DNA of 64,000 nt from Topomyia yanbarensis. Taxonomy: Eukaryota > Arthropoda > Insecta > Diptera > Culicidae. The stretch lies in the NCBI RefSeq assembly GCF_030247195.1, contig NC_080672.1:354700413-354764412 (forward strand), given 5' to 3'. A program made the translations under genes and the position numbers. Below the pieces are notes generated by a model, which saw only the letters and a list, made by a program, of their open reading frames with translations, ran no database searches and was not told the origin of the DNA. Positions within the stretch are counted from its first letter, which is position 1. Every line of letters begins with the position of its first letter. Below, piece after piece: positions 43,271 to 53,900 of this stretch.

Positions 43271-43879
43271 TACAAAACGTTGTTTTGTGTTGTATTTGAC
43301 CAGACTTACTACCTTTATCAAATCATTTGAAAATGCCATCAGTCGGAGCACACCTTCTTTTAGTCACTGCCTCCGCTAGCCACTAATTCTCCATCTGTTC
43401 GACGTCGACCGGTTTCACAGTAAAGGTCGGTCAGCGAGCTAGCAAACGGGAGCTAAGGCAAAACACGAACGAACAACACGAACTCGAAAAAAATCGGAAT
43501 ATCGTTGTCAAGAGAAATTTCACTGCCGATGATATCTCCGTCAGAGTGGTTGAGAGCTAAATGGCTCAAAACAACGGGTATCGATAGAGAGAAATACCGC
43601 CGTCGAGGAATTCTCAGCCCCTGCTAGCATATAAATAGGAACGAGTCGCACCAAGAAGGATTAGAAAAAGTAGCAATTGAGAGAACATGAACGATTAACA
43701 TAAAATAAAAAGAACAGGAGCCTAATCCTTTCTGAACAATGGATTCGGGGGGATGAGGATTAGGGTAAACAAGATGTTTAGGTTTAGTCGGTAGGCTTAA
43801 CTACTACAAACCACTGCAGTAAGAATCCGATACTACTACGAGCCAGTAGGCAGAGGTTTTTGTTGAAGAATCCTTCTCG
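43271..43879. other. Mixed-composition non-coding sequence
   Basis: No gene is supported. A TATAAATA lies at 43631, followed 30 bases later by unremarkable sequence, and the next ATG (43687) opens only a three-codon frame. Confidence 0.3.
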
Positions 43880-44010
43880 ATAACTGACGTAGACTCAATT
43901 TGTTGAGGAGAGTCGATTGGTAAGACTCGGCCCTCCATGCCTTGGAAATACTTTTTAGAGTTTCAGGATTTCTGTGCATATTTTTTATAAGAAACGTAAA
44001 AAAACCAAAA
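43880..44010 (-). repeat. Hairpin-headed repeat, subfamily A copy (truncated)
   Basis: On the minus strand, TTACGTTTCTTATAAAA, then AAATCCTGAAACTCTAAAAA, then AAGGCATGGAGGGCCGAG and ACCAATCGACTC. It is broken off before the dinucleotide tract. The head hairpin is half eroded. It abuts the mariner relic. Confidence 0.65.
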
Positions 44011-44011
44011 C

Positions 44012-44480
44012 CATGCCCTTGAGAATTTTCTTCGCACGGGCCTGGTAACACGTCCTTGTTGTCATGGCAGCTGACTAGAATTGGCCAACACGTAACGGGA
44101 CCATCATGCAAATTAATGAAGCTTAAGATCTGTTTATTGAAGCACAGCCTTTTAAATACTTCAAATTTGTAGGCTAATCCGTCACAAAAACTGGTTTTCT
44201 TGCTAAAGGAACGGATCCCACACAAAATCATTTTTTTTTGTGAACTTACCAACGAAAACAAACTTGAATTTTCTTGGAACCTTGACGTGCGCAGAAGCCT
44301 TGTATAGTTTGAAATTACCACAGATTTCATCGTCGATGAAGACAAATCCATCCATCCATCCGCAGCGAATGGCTGGTAGTAGTCACTCGAGCCACAGTAC
44401 TTTCAGGATAATCTAGCATTGTTGCTAGTTCTCTAGTCGAAGCAGAAGGTTTTTCGAGTAACTGTTCCCAGTTATTTTTG
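44012..44480 (-). pseudogene. Mosquito D37E-type mariner transposase, dead fragment
   Basis: On the minus strand a helix-turn-helix piece (KPSASTRELATMLDYPESTV, near 44455-44395) is followed after a deletion by the DDE core. GFVFIDDE (near 44338) keeps the first catalytic aspartate. KVPRKFKFVFVGKFTKKNDF follows, then after a frameshift CFNKQILSFINLHDGPVTCW and PILVSCHDNKDVL (near 44050). In the family the last piece reads FWPDLASCH-like; here the catalytic aspartate is isoleucine. It is about 150 residues against about 340 for a complete transposase. Frames 43836-44351 and 44327-44641 join it to unrelated sequence. Confidence 0.7.
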
Positions 44481-44644
44481 TTTTCTCTTCCTGAATGAGG
44501 AAATGCTCGGCACCATGTCAGCTTAAAACTGTGAAATAAATAGGCCGAGCAAATGTATTTACAAACAATAAAATGCTTTAAAAGGTTGCAGAGATGAGCC
44601 AAAATTGCACGATTAATCCGCCCATAATCAATGGAATACATAGA

Positions 44645-46780
44645 CTACTAATTGAAATAAGGCCCTGGCCCAGTAGAATATTAGAAAGTTTTAACGAAAA
44701 ATCTAATTACTAACTGGAATTCGTTTGACAAAATGGTAGAGTGGTCTTCTCCCTTTTTTCAGTTCAACAAGATATCATTATTCATTCGCAATATATTTTT
44801 TACAATTTTTGTGTTTGGTTTCAAGAATCAAATCTTGAAAAAAAAATTACGCTTTAAAACAGGGTTTGCTACTTGGCAAGCGATTTGTATTCTGCATAAT
44901 AAACAAAAACTAGATAAACAAATTTCAATAAAATTGTTGCCAAGCAGATTACCTGATATGAAAACATTGGACCGAAAACTAATCAGCATGAGTCCTGACA
45001 TGTTTTGTATGATAGTCGAAATGTTTAGGTTGTTTACTCGTCAATAATATTTTGCACAAATCACAAGTCAATTTTATTTTGCACAATTCACCTAGCATTT
45101 CGTATACACGTAACTATAGCGATCATCCCATACAATGACTGCATTCGCCCATTCAATGACACCTGTCCAAATATAATCCTACATAAAAGTACGTGTGACA
45201 TATGATCACACACACATTTTTTCAAATCACCGACACTTTCCCTCGGTCATGGGAAAAGCATGCTTTTGCCCGAAGGGATTTCCCACGCGCCAGTTCGCTC
45301 CACTCGTGTGTGACATGTTTATAGATTGTTCTCCCTTACCGGTTGTTCTGTTCCGGTTCTCCAATCCGTCTGAGTACTGACTGTTACCTCCACCTACTGC
45401 ACCGCTTTTCTGCACTCAACCAACTCATCCTTCAGGCGTTAACCGTCAACGAGAAGTTCCTCGGGCAGTCGGTGGGGATCGGTTCGGTTCGGTACAATAC
45501 AATTCCATCTCAAAGTAGAGAGCATAGTAGTGCATGCCTGGATGGGAACCAGACATGCGAGAATAATGTTCAAACATAAATCAATTTCGACTTCAGGTTC
45601 AGACACAGTCTTTCTGCCACAGGTCAAACAAGCACTAAACGTTCCCTGTACCGAACTGTGTCAATAACTGTGTACGAGCAAGATAAGGACAACGTGATCT
45701 TAAAAAAATCTCTATTATATATAGCTTGATAGGACTCTTGGAGCTGCCCTGTCGTTATTTCAATCAATGAAACAGGTTCTGAAATTATTTGAACCCAGAA
45801 CCAACACCTGCACAATATAATGTTTTGTTTCCTAAAACAACAATGCAACACAGGCTACTAATGAACATCCTTAATACATCAGTTCCTTTGCCACAATGCC
45901 GCTGCTTTTTGAATAGAAGCACAAATTATGCTAACGGAGTGCAGAAAATAAAATATTGTCCCTCATTTTCCGTCATTACCGGTGCCTTGACTCGGAACGA
46001 TAATAAAAGCACATTTCAGGGATTATACTTTCAATAATACTTTCCGTAAGCCAAACGGCAAGCAAACTATTTTTTTTGTTGCAAGGTTTTCTTTTTGTTA
46101 ATGTTCTGCGCTCCGTTGGCTTCACCTGATAGCGGTCCATTTTAAGAGCCCCACGCTCTACTGTGCGGCATAACCACAAAAGGCTGAGCAGCATGCGGGC
46201 AAAATGGGGAAAAATCGCTGTCATGAAAATGGTTGGCGATGTTTCTCATTATGCGCACACAATGTGCACCGACCTCTAACTCTTTCCACGCTAGGTGTGC
46301 CTGGAACTGGTGCTATGCCAAACCCGGTGGGAGGAAATGCTTTGAAAGCACTCCGCAAGGACCTTATGACGATATTTAGCATTGCTTGCATTATTCAGCC
46401 TTCTACTATCTCTCGTATTTTTTGACGAGTTCACAGTGGTGTTTTATGTCAAAATCATGCGATTAATTATAAGCTTCGAAATGGCCTAGTTTGGGTTCAT
46501 GGTATCTTCGAAGAAAGTTCTTTCTGCGAGTGTTATTTTTTGAATGGATAATCTACCTAAAAGCAAAATATTTTTATTAATTTCTTTCATGCGATTTTTT
46601 GCAAACAATTTTGCAACGCTTAGTATCTATCTTCAATTATTTTCAATTTGCAACGCATTATAAAGAGTGTCACGATAAAAATTGGACGAACAATAATGTT
46701 ATTAGATGTTATTATAAAATCAATTTTTTGCGAGTTCAATTCATATAGAATAAATAAAAAAATATTCACTCAAACTTGCT
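44645..46780. other. Intronic or intergenic sequence, no gene seen
   Basis: The frame 44733-45047 (104 residues, Lys/Ile/Phe-rich) has no recognised domain. 45200-46420 is of mixed composition and repeat-poor, with GGTTCGGTTCGG at 45480. No splice-flanked exon or domain was recognised, so I call no gene. Confidence 0.35.
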
Positions 46781-46784
46781 TTTT

Positions 46785-48190
46785 ATTTACTTACTTGATG
46801 GGCAACAATTCGCTTCGTTGAATCTACGCCGAGTGAAAAATTCTTCTTCACTGGACCCGGTCCTTGGCCAATCTCTTCCAGTCACCCTGGACATTGAGTG
46901 CTTTTAGGTCCTCTTCCACTGCAAACAGCCATCGTGTACGCGGCCTGCCACGGAGTCGTCGGCCTCTTCCCGGCTCTCTACTAAATATTATTTTCGCCTG
47001 TCGTTCTTCCGGCATTCGTGCCACATGACCAGCCCACCGCAGCCTGCCGTTTTTTATTAGCTTGACAATATCCACTCCTTTATATACTTGGTATAACTCG
47101 TGATTCATGCGACGCCGCCAGATGCCATTTTCTTCTTTACCGCTGAGTATTGTTCGCAGCACCTTACTTTCGAATACACCAAACGCTCTACGATCAACTT
47201 CCTTTAACGTCCACGTTTCATGGCCGTACAAGGCAACCGGAACTATCAATGTCTTGTACAAAGCGAATTTTGTCTTTGTCTGCAAACTACGGGACTTCAG
47301 CTGGCTAAGAAGTCCGTAAAAAGCCCTATTTTCAGCTGCAAGACGCCTTTTCAACTCGCGGGTAACATCATTATCGCACGTTAATAGAGTTCCAAGGTAC
47401 ACAAATTCTTCCACTACTTCAAATTTATCACCACCTAACACCACTTCACCACCAACATCACTATTAGATCCACGTATTCTTCCAGCTATCATGTACTTCG
47501 TCTTGCTGGTGTTGATTGTGAGACCAATTCTTGCTGTCTCCCTTTTAAAAGTCACGAATGCCTCTTCCACGGCTCGGCGGTCGATTCCAATGATATCAAT
47601 ATCGACGGCAAATCCTAGGAGCATATGCGACCGAGTGACGATGGTACCGTTCTTTTGCATGCCTGTTCTCCTGATGGCACCTTCAAGAGCAATGTTGAAC
47701 AGCAAGTTTGACAGCGCATCACCCTGCTTCAATCCGTCTAAGGTTACGAAGGACGTCGAAATCTCTTCCGCAACCTTGATTTCGATCCATCCAGCGTTGC
47801 ACGAATCAGCCTAATCAGTTTCGTCGGAAAACCATGTTCTACCACTATCTGCCATAACTCGTTTCTTTTCACTGAATCGTACGCCGCTTTGAAATCAATA
47901 AGCAGATGGTGTGTCTGCAAGTTGTATTCCCGGAATTTATCTAGGATCTGTCGCAGGGTAAACATTTGATCCGTTGTTGATCGGCCTTCACGAAAACCAC
48001 TTTTGTATTCGCCGACGACAGACTCCTCCAACTGCCTCAATCTGTTGAAAAAATACGTGACATAATTTTATACGCCGAATTGAGGAGCAATATTCCTCGA
48101 TAATTGGCGCACTCCAGTCTGTGTCCCTCTTTGTATAAGGGACAAATAAGGCCTTCAGTCTATCTTCTGACGTCGCACAAAGCAGAAGCA
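46785..48190 (-). mobile_element. RTE-like LINE, 5' truncated
   Basis: On the minus strand the 3' end (46785-46847) closes with CAAGTAAGTAAATAAA, a short tetranucleotide-type tail typical of RTE elements. The 5' end is lost near 48190, inside the RT domain. It lies directly against an ORF1-only element at 48201. No clear target duplication was found. Confidence 0.78.
46848..48180 (-). pseudogene. RTE-like reverse transcriptase, truncated and inactivated
   Basis: Pieces in order are RLKALFVPY (near 48150), RQLEESVVGEYKSGFREGRS and TTDQMFTLRQILDKF (48035-47960), then box A HHLLIDFKAAYDSVKRNELW (near 47900). A frameshift near 47785 follows, then LKQGDALSNLLFNIALEGAI (47735). The catalytic box is LGFAVDIDIIG (near 47615), where the family has FADD, so the first aspartate is valine. 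The C-terminal part runs open for 294 codons: WAGHVARMPEERQAK, then RLRGRPRTRWLFAVEEDL. There is no RNase H. The long intact C-terminus shows it is a fairly young copy. Confidence 0.83.
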
Positions 48191-48200
48191 AAAAAAAAAA

Positions 48201-49404
48201 TCGCTACGCTATAGCAGGTTATAGGCACCAGTGAATCAAGCCAGCTTTTTTTCTATATCAGTGCACAAACAAATTTTATCGTAGCCCCCGGCTGTAGAGT
48301 GAAAGAGTTTGCCAAATGAAACAAAAGTACCTGTGCTGCGGGGTAACACAATTTCGATCAACTTTAATAAAACTCGTGTTAAACCCACAGTTCAGGAAGT
48401 GGAACAATTAGTTAAAGAGAAAATGGAGCTTAACCTCGCTGAAGTTACGTACATTCAGCTACATCACGTAAAAAACTGTGTTTTGATCACGTTTAGAAGC
48501 TTAGCACAGGCCGAAAACTTCATTGCAAAGAACAACATGCAACACGAGGTCGAATTTAATAACACCAGAATCAAGATCCCCGTGTATATGGAAAACGACA
48601 TGGTGGACGCGCGTATCCATGATTTAGCCCCGCGCATGAAGGAAGATTTCATCAAACGAATCATGTCGCAATATGAAGAAGTAGAATCTATTACGAATGA
48701 CACCTGGAGAAATTTTTTCACCGGCATTCCCAACGGCGTTCGTATTGTGAGCATGCGAGTGACTAAACCAATACCTTCTTACATGACTATCGAATGAAAA
48801 TCATCGAAGGATGGCGTGACCTATAAGCAAACAACGCTAATCACATACCCCGGACAGACCCCAACATACCAATTCTATAACCATGCAGCCCACTACGGAA
48901 AAACATGCGCCGAAGCAACTAGTCAAAACTCATCTACTACAGCCAGCAAGCCTAACAAGCAGCCACCGACACTTTCAGATAAACCAAAAACAACGATCAA
49001 ATTAATCAATAATGCAGGTACAACGACCACGACAATCGCTCCCAAACCAACAACTAGCATCGCCAATAAAGAAGCTAATAACCGATGAAGACGGATATAC
49101 AACAGCGACTCGTAAGAACAAGAAACAAATAAGAACCTGTGATCGTGAACAGCAAGAAAGCAGTACCGATGACGACAAGGATGGGAACGATAACGCGAGA
49201 GAAGGTAGACTGAATGACCCCCAAGCGGCTTCACCGCCAAGGAAAAAAGATCTCAACACGCATCATCAAACTGCGTCAACAAGATCTAGCAGACTGACAT
49301 TCTTAGAATTATTTTTTTTACTTATTGTAAAAAAATTAAAAGACCCACGGTTCAGTTATGCCAACGCATTGAGCCGTTTCAAATAAAGCTTTAGATTAAA
49401 AAAA
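48201..49404 (+). mobile_element. ORF1-only LINE-like element (half-LINE), copy 2
   Basis: The 5' end TCGCTACGCTATAGCAGG resembles TCGCTCCGCTGC then AATAGCAGGG at the start of the 57 kb copy. The 3' end CAACGCATTGAGCCGT, then CAAATAAAG and TTAGATTAAAAAAA, matches that copy's TAACGCATTGAGCTGT and A-rich end. Between them lies only ORF1. Two independent copies sharing both ends and lacking a reverse transcriptase argue for a unit moved in trans by a LINE, as HAL1 is in mammals. A run of A precedes the 5' end (48190-48200). Confidence 0.6.
48309..49386 (+). pseudogene. LINE ORF1 (gag-like) protein, copy 2 of the ORF1-only family
   Basis: The frame opens with TTG where other copies have ATG-AGT, so the start codon is lost. 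The N-terminal domain reads NTISINFNKTRVKPTVQEVE, then LAEVTYIQLHHVKNCVLITF, then KIPVYMENDMVDARIHDLAP, then NFFTGIPNGVRIVSMRVTKP. A TGA follows PSYMTIE (48797) and the frame resumes with GVTYKQTTLITYPGQTP. The zinc knuckle is damaged: YQFYNHAAHYGKTC has tyrosine at both N-terminal cysteines of CX2CX4HX4C. A Thr/Lys-rich linker, a frameshift near 49080 and an acidic segment (QESSTDDDKDGNDNARE) end the protein. The expected role is nucleic-acid chaperone in the retrotransposition particle. Confidence 0.7.
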
Positions 49405-49944
49405 GGCCTTGCTTTTTAGCAGATGCAAATTTCGCCTTTTGATTGACCCCTTCCATCAAGTGTTGCACAGCCTCGTTGTAGCGGTGGTCGGGTTTCATTT
49501 TTTTTCGAACCCGAACCCGAGAAATTAAAAAAAAACACACATAAAAACCGGGATCCGAACCGAGCCGAGATTATAACAAGTAATAATCCCCCGGAACCAA
49601 GCCCGAGCATTTTAAAATTTGAAAACCCGAGCCAACCCGGACTTGAAGAATGAATAATCCCGCTTGGAACCCGAGATGGTTTATATGTAGAAGCAATCAA
49701 CCTACCGAAGATTTTTAATTCTAGGCTCATCTGATAGCATGAGTAGATTAAAAATTCACTGAGAGCAAAACGGTACACTTTTTGTAAGTGCAAAACCAGT
49801 TTAAGTAGCTGTAAAAGCAAAAATGGAATCGAAAAATCTTAACCGCACAAATGAGTTATGAAGATATAACACTTTTGCCCTGAGAAGAGAAATATTCCAT
49901 TTTTATCCTAAGAATGGTTTCAGAAATTATCTATTACAAATCAA
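49405..49944. repeat. Degenerate CCCGAA-type simple repeat and flanks
   Basis: 49495-49680 holds scattered CGAACCCGAACCCGAG, CCGAACCGAGCCGAG and CCCGAGCCAACCCGG words, a decayed CCCGAA array. No gene; the frame on the minus strand at 49416-49820 is a by-product of it. Confidence 0.6.
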
Positions 49945-50275
49945 TGAAAACTATCATCAATATGATTGTAGTTTGAAAGGGGGTGGTAAGCAGACGTCGG
50001 AAATGGATGTCTGACGCCATTTCGAAATCCAAAATAACGGCTTCCGGTTACCAGAAAATAGAGAAAAACATCATCAATATGGATGCCATTTGAAATGGGA
50101 TGGACAACGAAAATAGATTATTATCGCCATTTTTTAATTCAAAATGGCGTCTTCTGGTTCAATAAAATAGTGAAAATCATCATCAATATGGGTGTCATTT
50201 GAAAGGAAGTGGTTCGGAAATTCATGATGAGTGCCTTTTAGATATCCACGATGACGACTTTCGGTTACCAGATTG
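49945..50275 (+). repeat. Tandem repeat, three units of about 117 bp
   Basis: Units start at about 49952, 50069 and 50186. Each has ATCATCAATATG, then a TTTGAAA-G-GG-TGG block, then a CCATTT or CCTTTT block, then ACGACTTTCGGTTACCAG or a variant. Divergence between units is about 25-30 percent by eye. Confidence 0.75.
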
Positions 50276-50399
50276 CTTTTATACTAAAGCAGTATTACAG
50301 TGATTATATCACTGGGATACTTTGGCTTTCTCTTTAGTTAAGCTTTATTGTAATTAATTTAGTACCTAATTTGGCGACCTTTATTGCCCAATTATGCCA

Positions 50400-51760
50400 T
50401 GACCGAAATGATGTACAAAGTGGGTTTAGGACCAAGTTCTATTTGGAGGTACCCTTGGCTTGGCGATGAGCTCTCATTCGAGACTCTTTTAAACTTGGAG
50501 TGTCTTATGCTCTTCGCGATCATCTACGCATACCTACGCTTGTGATCTCCCAAACATGGTAACACCACGGTGATAAAGTGCACCATTCAGCACTTATTAA
50601 ATTATAAACAAGAAGTATCAAACGTAAAACTACAAACGCCCGAATTCGCGCGATCATCAAATCGATTACATCAGGATGTCCCTACCGTCGGTTCTATCAA
50701 CCTATAGAATACATTCAGTTGGATCAAAAAATACCCTCTAGACAACAACTTTTCATGGCAACGTGACTGGAAACTCTAGTGATATGGGAGAACTCACTCT
50801 CTTCTAGCATCTGAATCGAACACGAAAAATTAAGTTTCATATTCACGATCCGCGCGGTCATTCCTGAACACACGCGAAAATGCAAATGGTAAACAGTTTC
50901 AAAATTGAATTTTTATACGCGAACAACACATTAACATACAAACGCTTGAGCCCTTCGCGATCCGTCATGTACACCTACGCCCGCGATCTTGCAAGCTCGG
51001 TAATAAAATGAACGTTTTAGCACATATAAATTTACAAGCACCGTCTCTCGGTCCTAGCAACCTAGACCCATGCATTCTGTTGGATCAATAAAAAAAACTC
51101 ATATTCACTCTTCTTTCCATCAACGCATAAGAGTCCTATATGGATTTTTGTCGAAAATGAGTTATCTGTTGGACTGCATTCTGTATCACCACTGAATCAT
51201 AATGTACAAATAAAATCAACAGGTTTGTTTAGAAAATATTGAAAAAAATCCAACCCATGGTTATCCCATCCATAAGCTCAATGTAAATGTAAATCTTGAA
51301 TAGCGTTTTTTCTCGGTTTGCTGTTTTTCAATATGACACTCTTATGCTTTAATGGGTAGTATACAACACGTTCAGTGGTGACATGACCGAGAATTCTAGT
51401 GATACGGGGGAATTCGCTCTCTTCTAACATCTGAACCTAACACTGGTGATCAAATCGAACTTATACATGTGAAGTTTCACGCTAGCTAACGCGAGCTACA
51501 AAAGCCCACATGATCGAACATGTAAACTTACAAACGCTCGAGCCTCTCGCCATAATACATAAGCACGATCATCAACGCACAACTACGGATGTTTCCAAAA
51601 ACAGAAAAGCGCCCCGATGATTTGATGAACGCTATTGTACTTATAATCTGATCAACGTGGTCTCAAACGCGTACAAATATACGCTCATTCCCACGCGACC
51701 ATAAAGTCCCTACGCTTGCACATCTGAATACGGTTCAATATCACAATCCGAATCACGATC
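50400..51760. repeat. Old degenerate repeat array
   Basis: Several long words recur imperfectly. CTCACTCTCTTCTAGCATCTGA is at 50785 and CTCTCTTCTAACATCTGA at 51416. ACAAACGCTTGAGCCCTTCGC is at 50938 and ACAAACGCTCGAGCCTCTCGC at 51531. CATTCAGTTGGATCAA is at 50712 and CATTCTGTTGGATCAA at 51072. Spacings are not constant (about 360, 590 and 630), so this is either an eroded array or scattered pieces of one repeat. No gene. Confidence 0.5.
51121..51357. repeat. Small foldback/MITE-like unit
   Basis: CAACGCATAAGAGTCCTATAT at the left and ATATGACACTCTTATGCTTT at the right form inverted ends of about 18 bases with two mismatches. The interior is AT-rich and non-coding. Flanks give no clear duplication. 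Confidence 0.45.
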
Positions 51761-53130
51761 CACTGCAATTGTCCTTAAGTAGTGTTTTAGTGGGTGACCT
51801 TTCCTGTCTCGTCTGCAATTGTACTGGAGCTCTTCCTAGAATCCAGCTCTACAGCTCCTGTAGGACAACTCTAAAAAATAATCCGGTGACAAAGCTCAAT
51901 ACATTTTTTCCTACACATACCATCAAGCGCTCTTTTCTTGTAGATGCTCACCCAAAGTTTTATAAACCCTAAACTCATAGGATTATCATCTGTAAGAGCA
52001 AGATAATAAAGGATCAGTGCTAACAGCTACAGGTCCCCTCAAGTAGTTATAACCTCTTTTGTTGAAAAGTTCGTTATAGGGCGGATGGGAGGAGAGAGTG
52101 ATTAGTCCGATCGCCAGTTCCAATTGTGTTACTCTCTCGATAGAGAGGGATCTACTCATTCCTCTCTGCATAAAGCAATAGAGCGGGGACTAAAATTCTT
52201 ATATCTATTCAATGCACAATGAAATTCGATAGATTCACCTTCGCCTTTTTACTGTCTCTTCGGTACTAAATACGTACAAAACAAAACAATAAGTGCAAAT
52301 CCCCATCTTACGTGACAAATGAAAAATTTAAAAAGTCGCGTGAATATAAAAAACCGAATTCTGCGAAAACGAATAGTAAAAATAACGACCTTCGTTTCCC
52401 CATGAAATTTATATTTCCAGTCTCTTTTTTTATTTGCACTCAGTAACATTCAGCAAAACCCGCTCAAGCTGCTGCTGCTAGGGAGAATTAGTTGTATTAT
52501 TAAAATTTTCAGTTTTATAAAACGGAACTGTCAAAATGAACCACTCCAGAGCATGTCCTTAGGTCGTTACTTGACTCGGAATTATTTTCCCCAGTCGAGC
52601 CAGCCTGAGCGTATGTGCTGAATGCTCTTTATTCAAAACACAGTTCTAAACGTGTCTAAAGTGAGGCAACAAAGAGAACGTATACCAGTTTTAAAGTTCG
52701 AAACATGAACTATTCGAAAGTATGAAACATTTGTACTTTGAAACTCCTTTATAAAATACTTCGCTCCTGAACATGCACTAAAGAATTTGGTAAATATAAA
52801 ATATCAATGCTTGCAGACCTGTGATTGAAATAAATACCAATTAATACAATTTGGTCAGATCACATCACTTTTTGTTTGTTTATCAAGGATTGTTTCAGAT
52901 TAGCTTCGCAATTTTTTAAAAACTAATCAAAACTGCTCTAACATAATTCAATATTTTCACCCACTAAAATCTCCAACTAACCCCCTTCTTTCAGTAAGTA
53001 CAAACCTAGTTAAGTCTGCCCATTCTTTAGAAATACCTACTGAAGCATGTTGTCAGAAGTCTTAGCTAAAAAAACCCATCACTTATATCCGAAATATGGA
53101 ACATGTGTGCCAATAAAACATTAGTAGTTA
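51761..53130. other. Non-coding sequence, no gene seen
   Basis: 51761-52200 is of mixed composition and 52200-53130 is AT-rich. Short frames such as 51769-51972 have no domain or splice context. A GCTCAAGCTGCTGCTGCTAG tract lies at 52466. Confidence 0.35.
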
Positions 53131-53330
53131 TACAGGGAGTTTGGTTCATGGTTAAGAACCTCTCGAGGAGTGATTGACTGTCATATTTGGAGAACAAAAT
53201 TGTTCTGTTCATACTAATCACCTTAATTAAACTTAAATTAAATTTAATTAAGTAATTAAACTTAATTATTTTAAAATACCTTTAACTCAAAAAGTATACT
53301 TTGTATTTTAAATCTTTTACTTTCATTCGA
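53131..53330 (+). repeat. Terminal-repeat-like segment, left member (partner 60305-60471)
   Basis: Begins TACAGGGAGTTTGG, then AAGAACCTCTCGAGGAGTG, then ATTGACTGTCATATTTGGAG, and still matches its partner at TTAAAATACCT and AAAAGTATACTTT about 150 bases inside. The partner is in the opposite orientation 7.3 kb away. TATA or TA borders both outer ends. Confidence 0.6.
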
Positions 53331-53900
53331 AAGGTGAGAAAATTTCCTACTGAATGGTGTCCTCATATCTTTCAGTTAATTAGTTTTAATTACCTTTCAG
53401 TTGTAAAGTAGTTAAAAGTTAGTGTATTTGAGGAGGCTTTTGTCAATTTTCTCCAAATAATGAATTATGATTATAGTAATAAATATTGTCCAAAAGTTGG
53501 ATTTTAGAACGATTCATAATTTGTTGTTCAACATCATATTCCTTTCTCTTCTCATTTCTTTGTAATTTCATTATTAAACTTTGCCTGTAATCGACTTGCA
53601 AGTGCTTAAAAGACTCTAATCTAAAAAATCTGCCTTATATCGTTATTTCCAAGGTTTCATTGGAAAGCTGAGAAAATTTTCTATCGATTTAAGTACATTT
53701 AGCTTTTAGTTAAGGATACTAAATGGCTTTTTACTAGTAAAATAGCTCCCAATTAGCGTTTTTCGAGGAGTTTTGTAATTATTCTAATTATTTATTAACA
53801 AAATTTATCGTTACTATTGTTCATTTGGTGCACCTTAAAACTCTCTATAAATTGTTGTTTGACACTTGTTCCATATCTCTTTTCATTTCGCTGCTACTTA
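53310..53900 (+). repeat. Two degenerate tandem units of about 325 bp
   Basis: TTTCATTCGAAAGGTGAGAAAA, then ATTTTCTCCAAATAATGAATTA, then TTGTTGTTCAACATCATATTCC (53320-53545) is echoed by TTTCATTGGAAAGCTGAGAAAA, then TAATTATTCTAATTATTTATT, then TTGTTGTTTGACACTTGTTCC (53655-53875). It is AT-rich with no coding potential. Beyond it, 53900-55150 is AT-rich with no supported gene. Confidence 0.55.

Noticed and set aside
43631..43700. TATAAATA followed by an ATG, as a promoter
   Set aside because: The ATG opens a frame of only three codons and no initiator or downstream gene is seen. TATAAATA is common at this AT content.
44733..45047. 104-residue frame next to the mariner relic, possibly more transposase
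   Set aside because: It is on the opposite strand and no transposase motif could be aligned. It is Lys/Ile/Phe-rich like other AT-driven frames.
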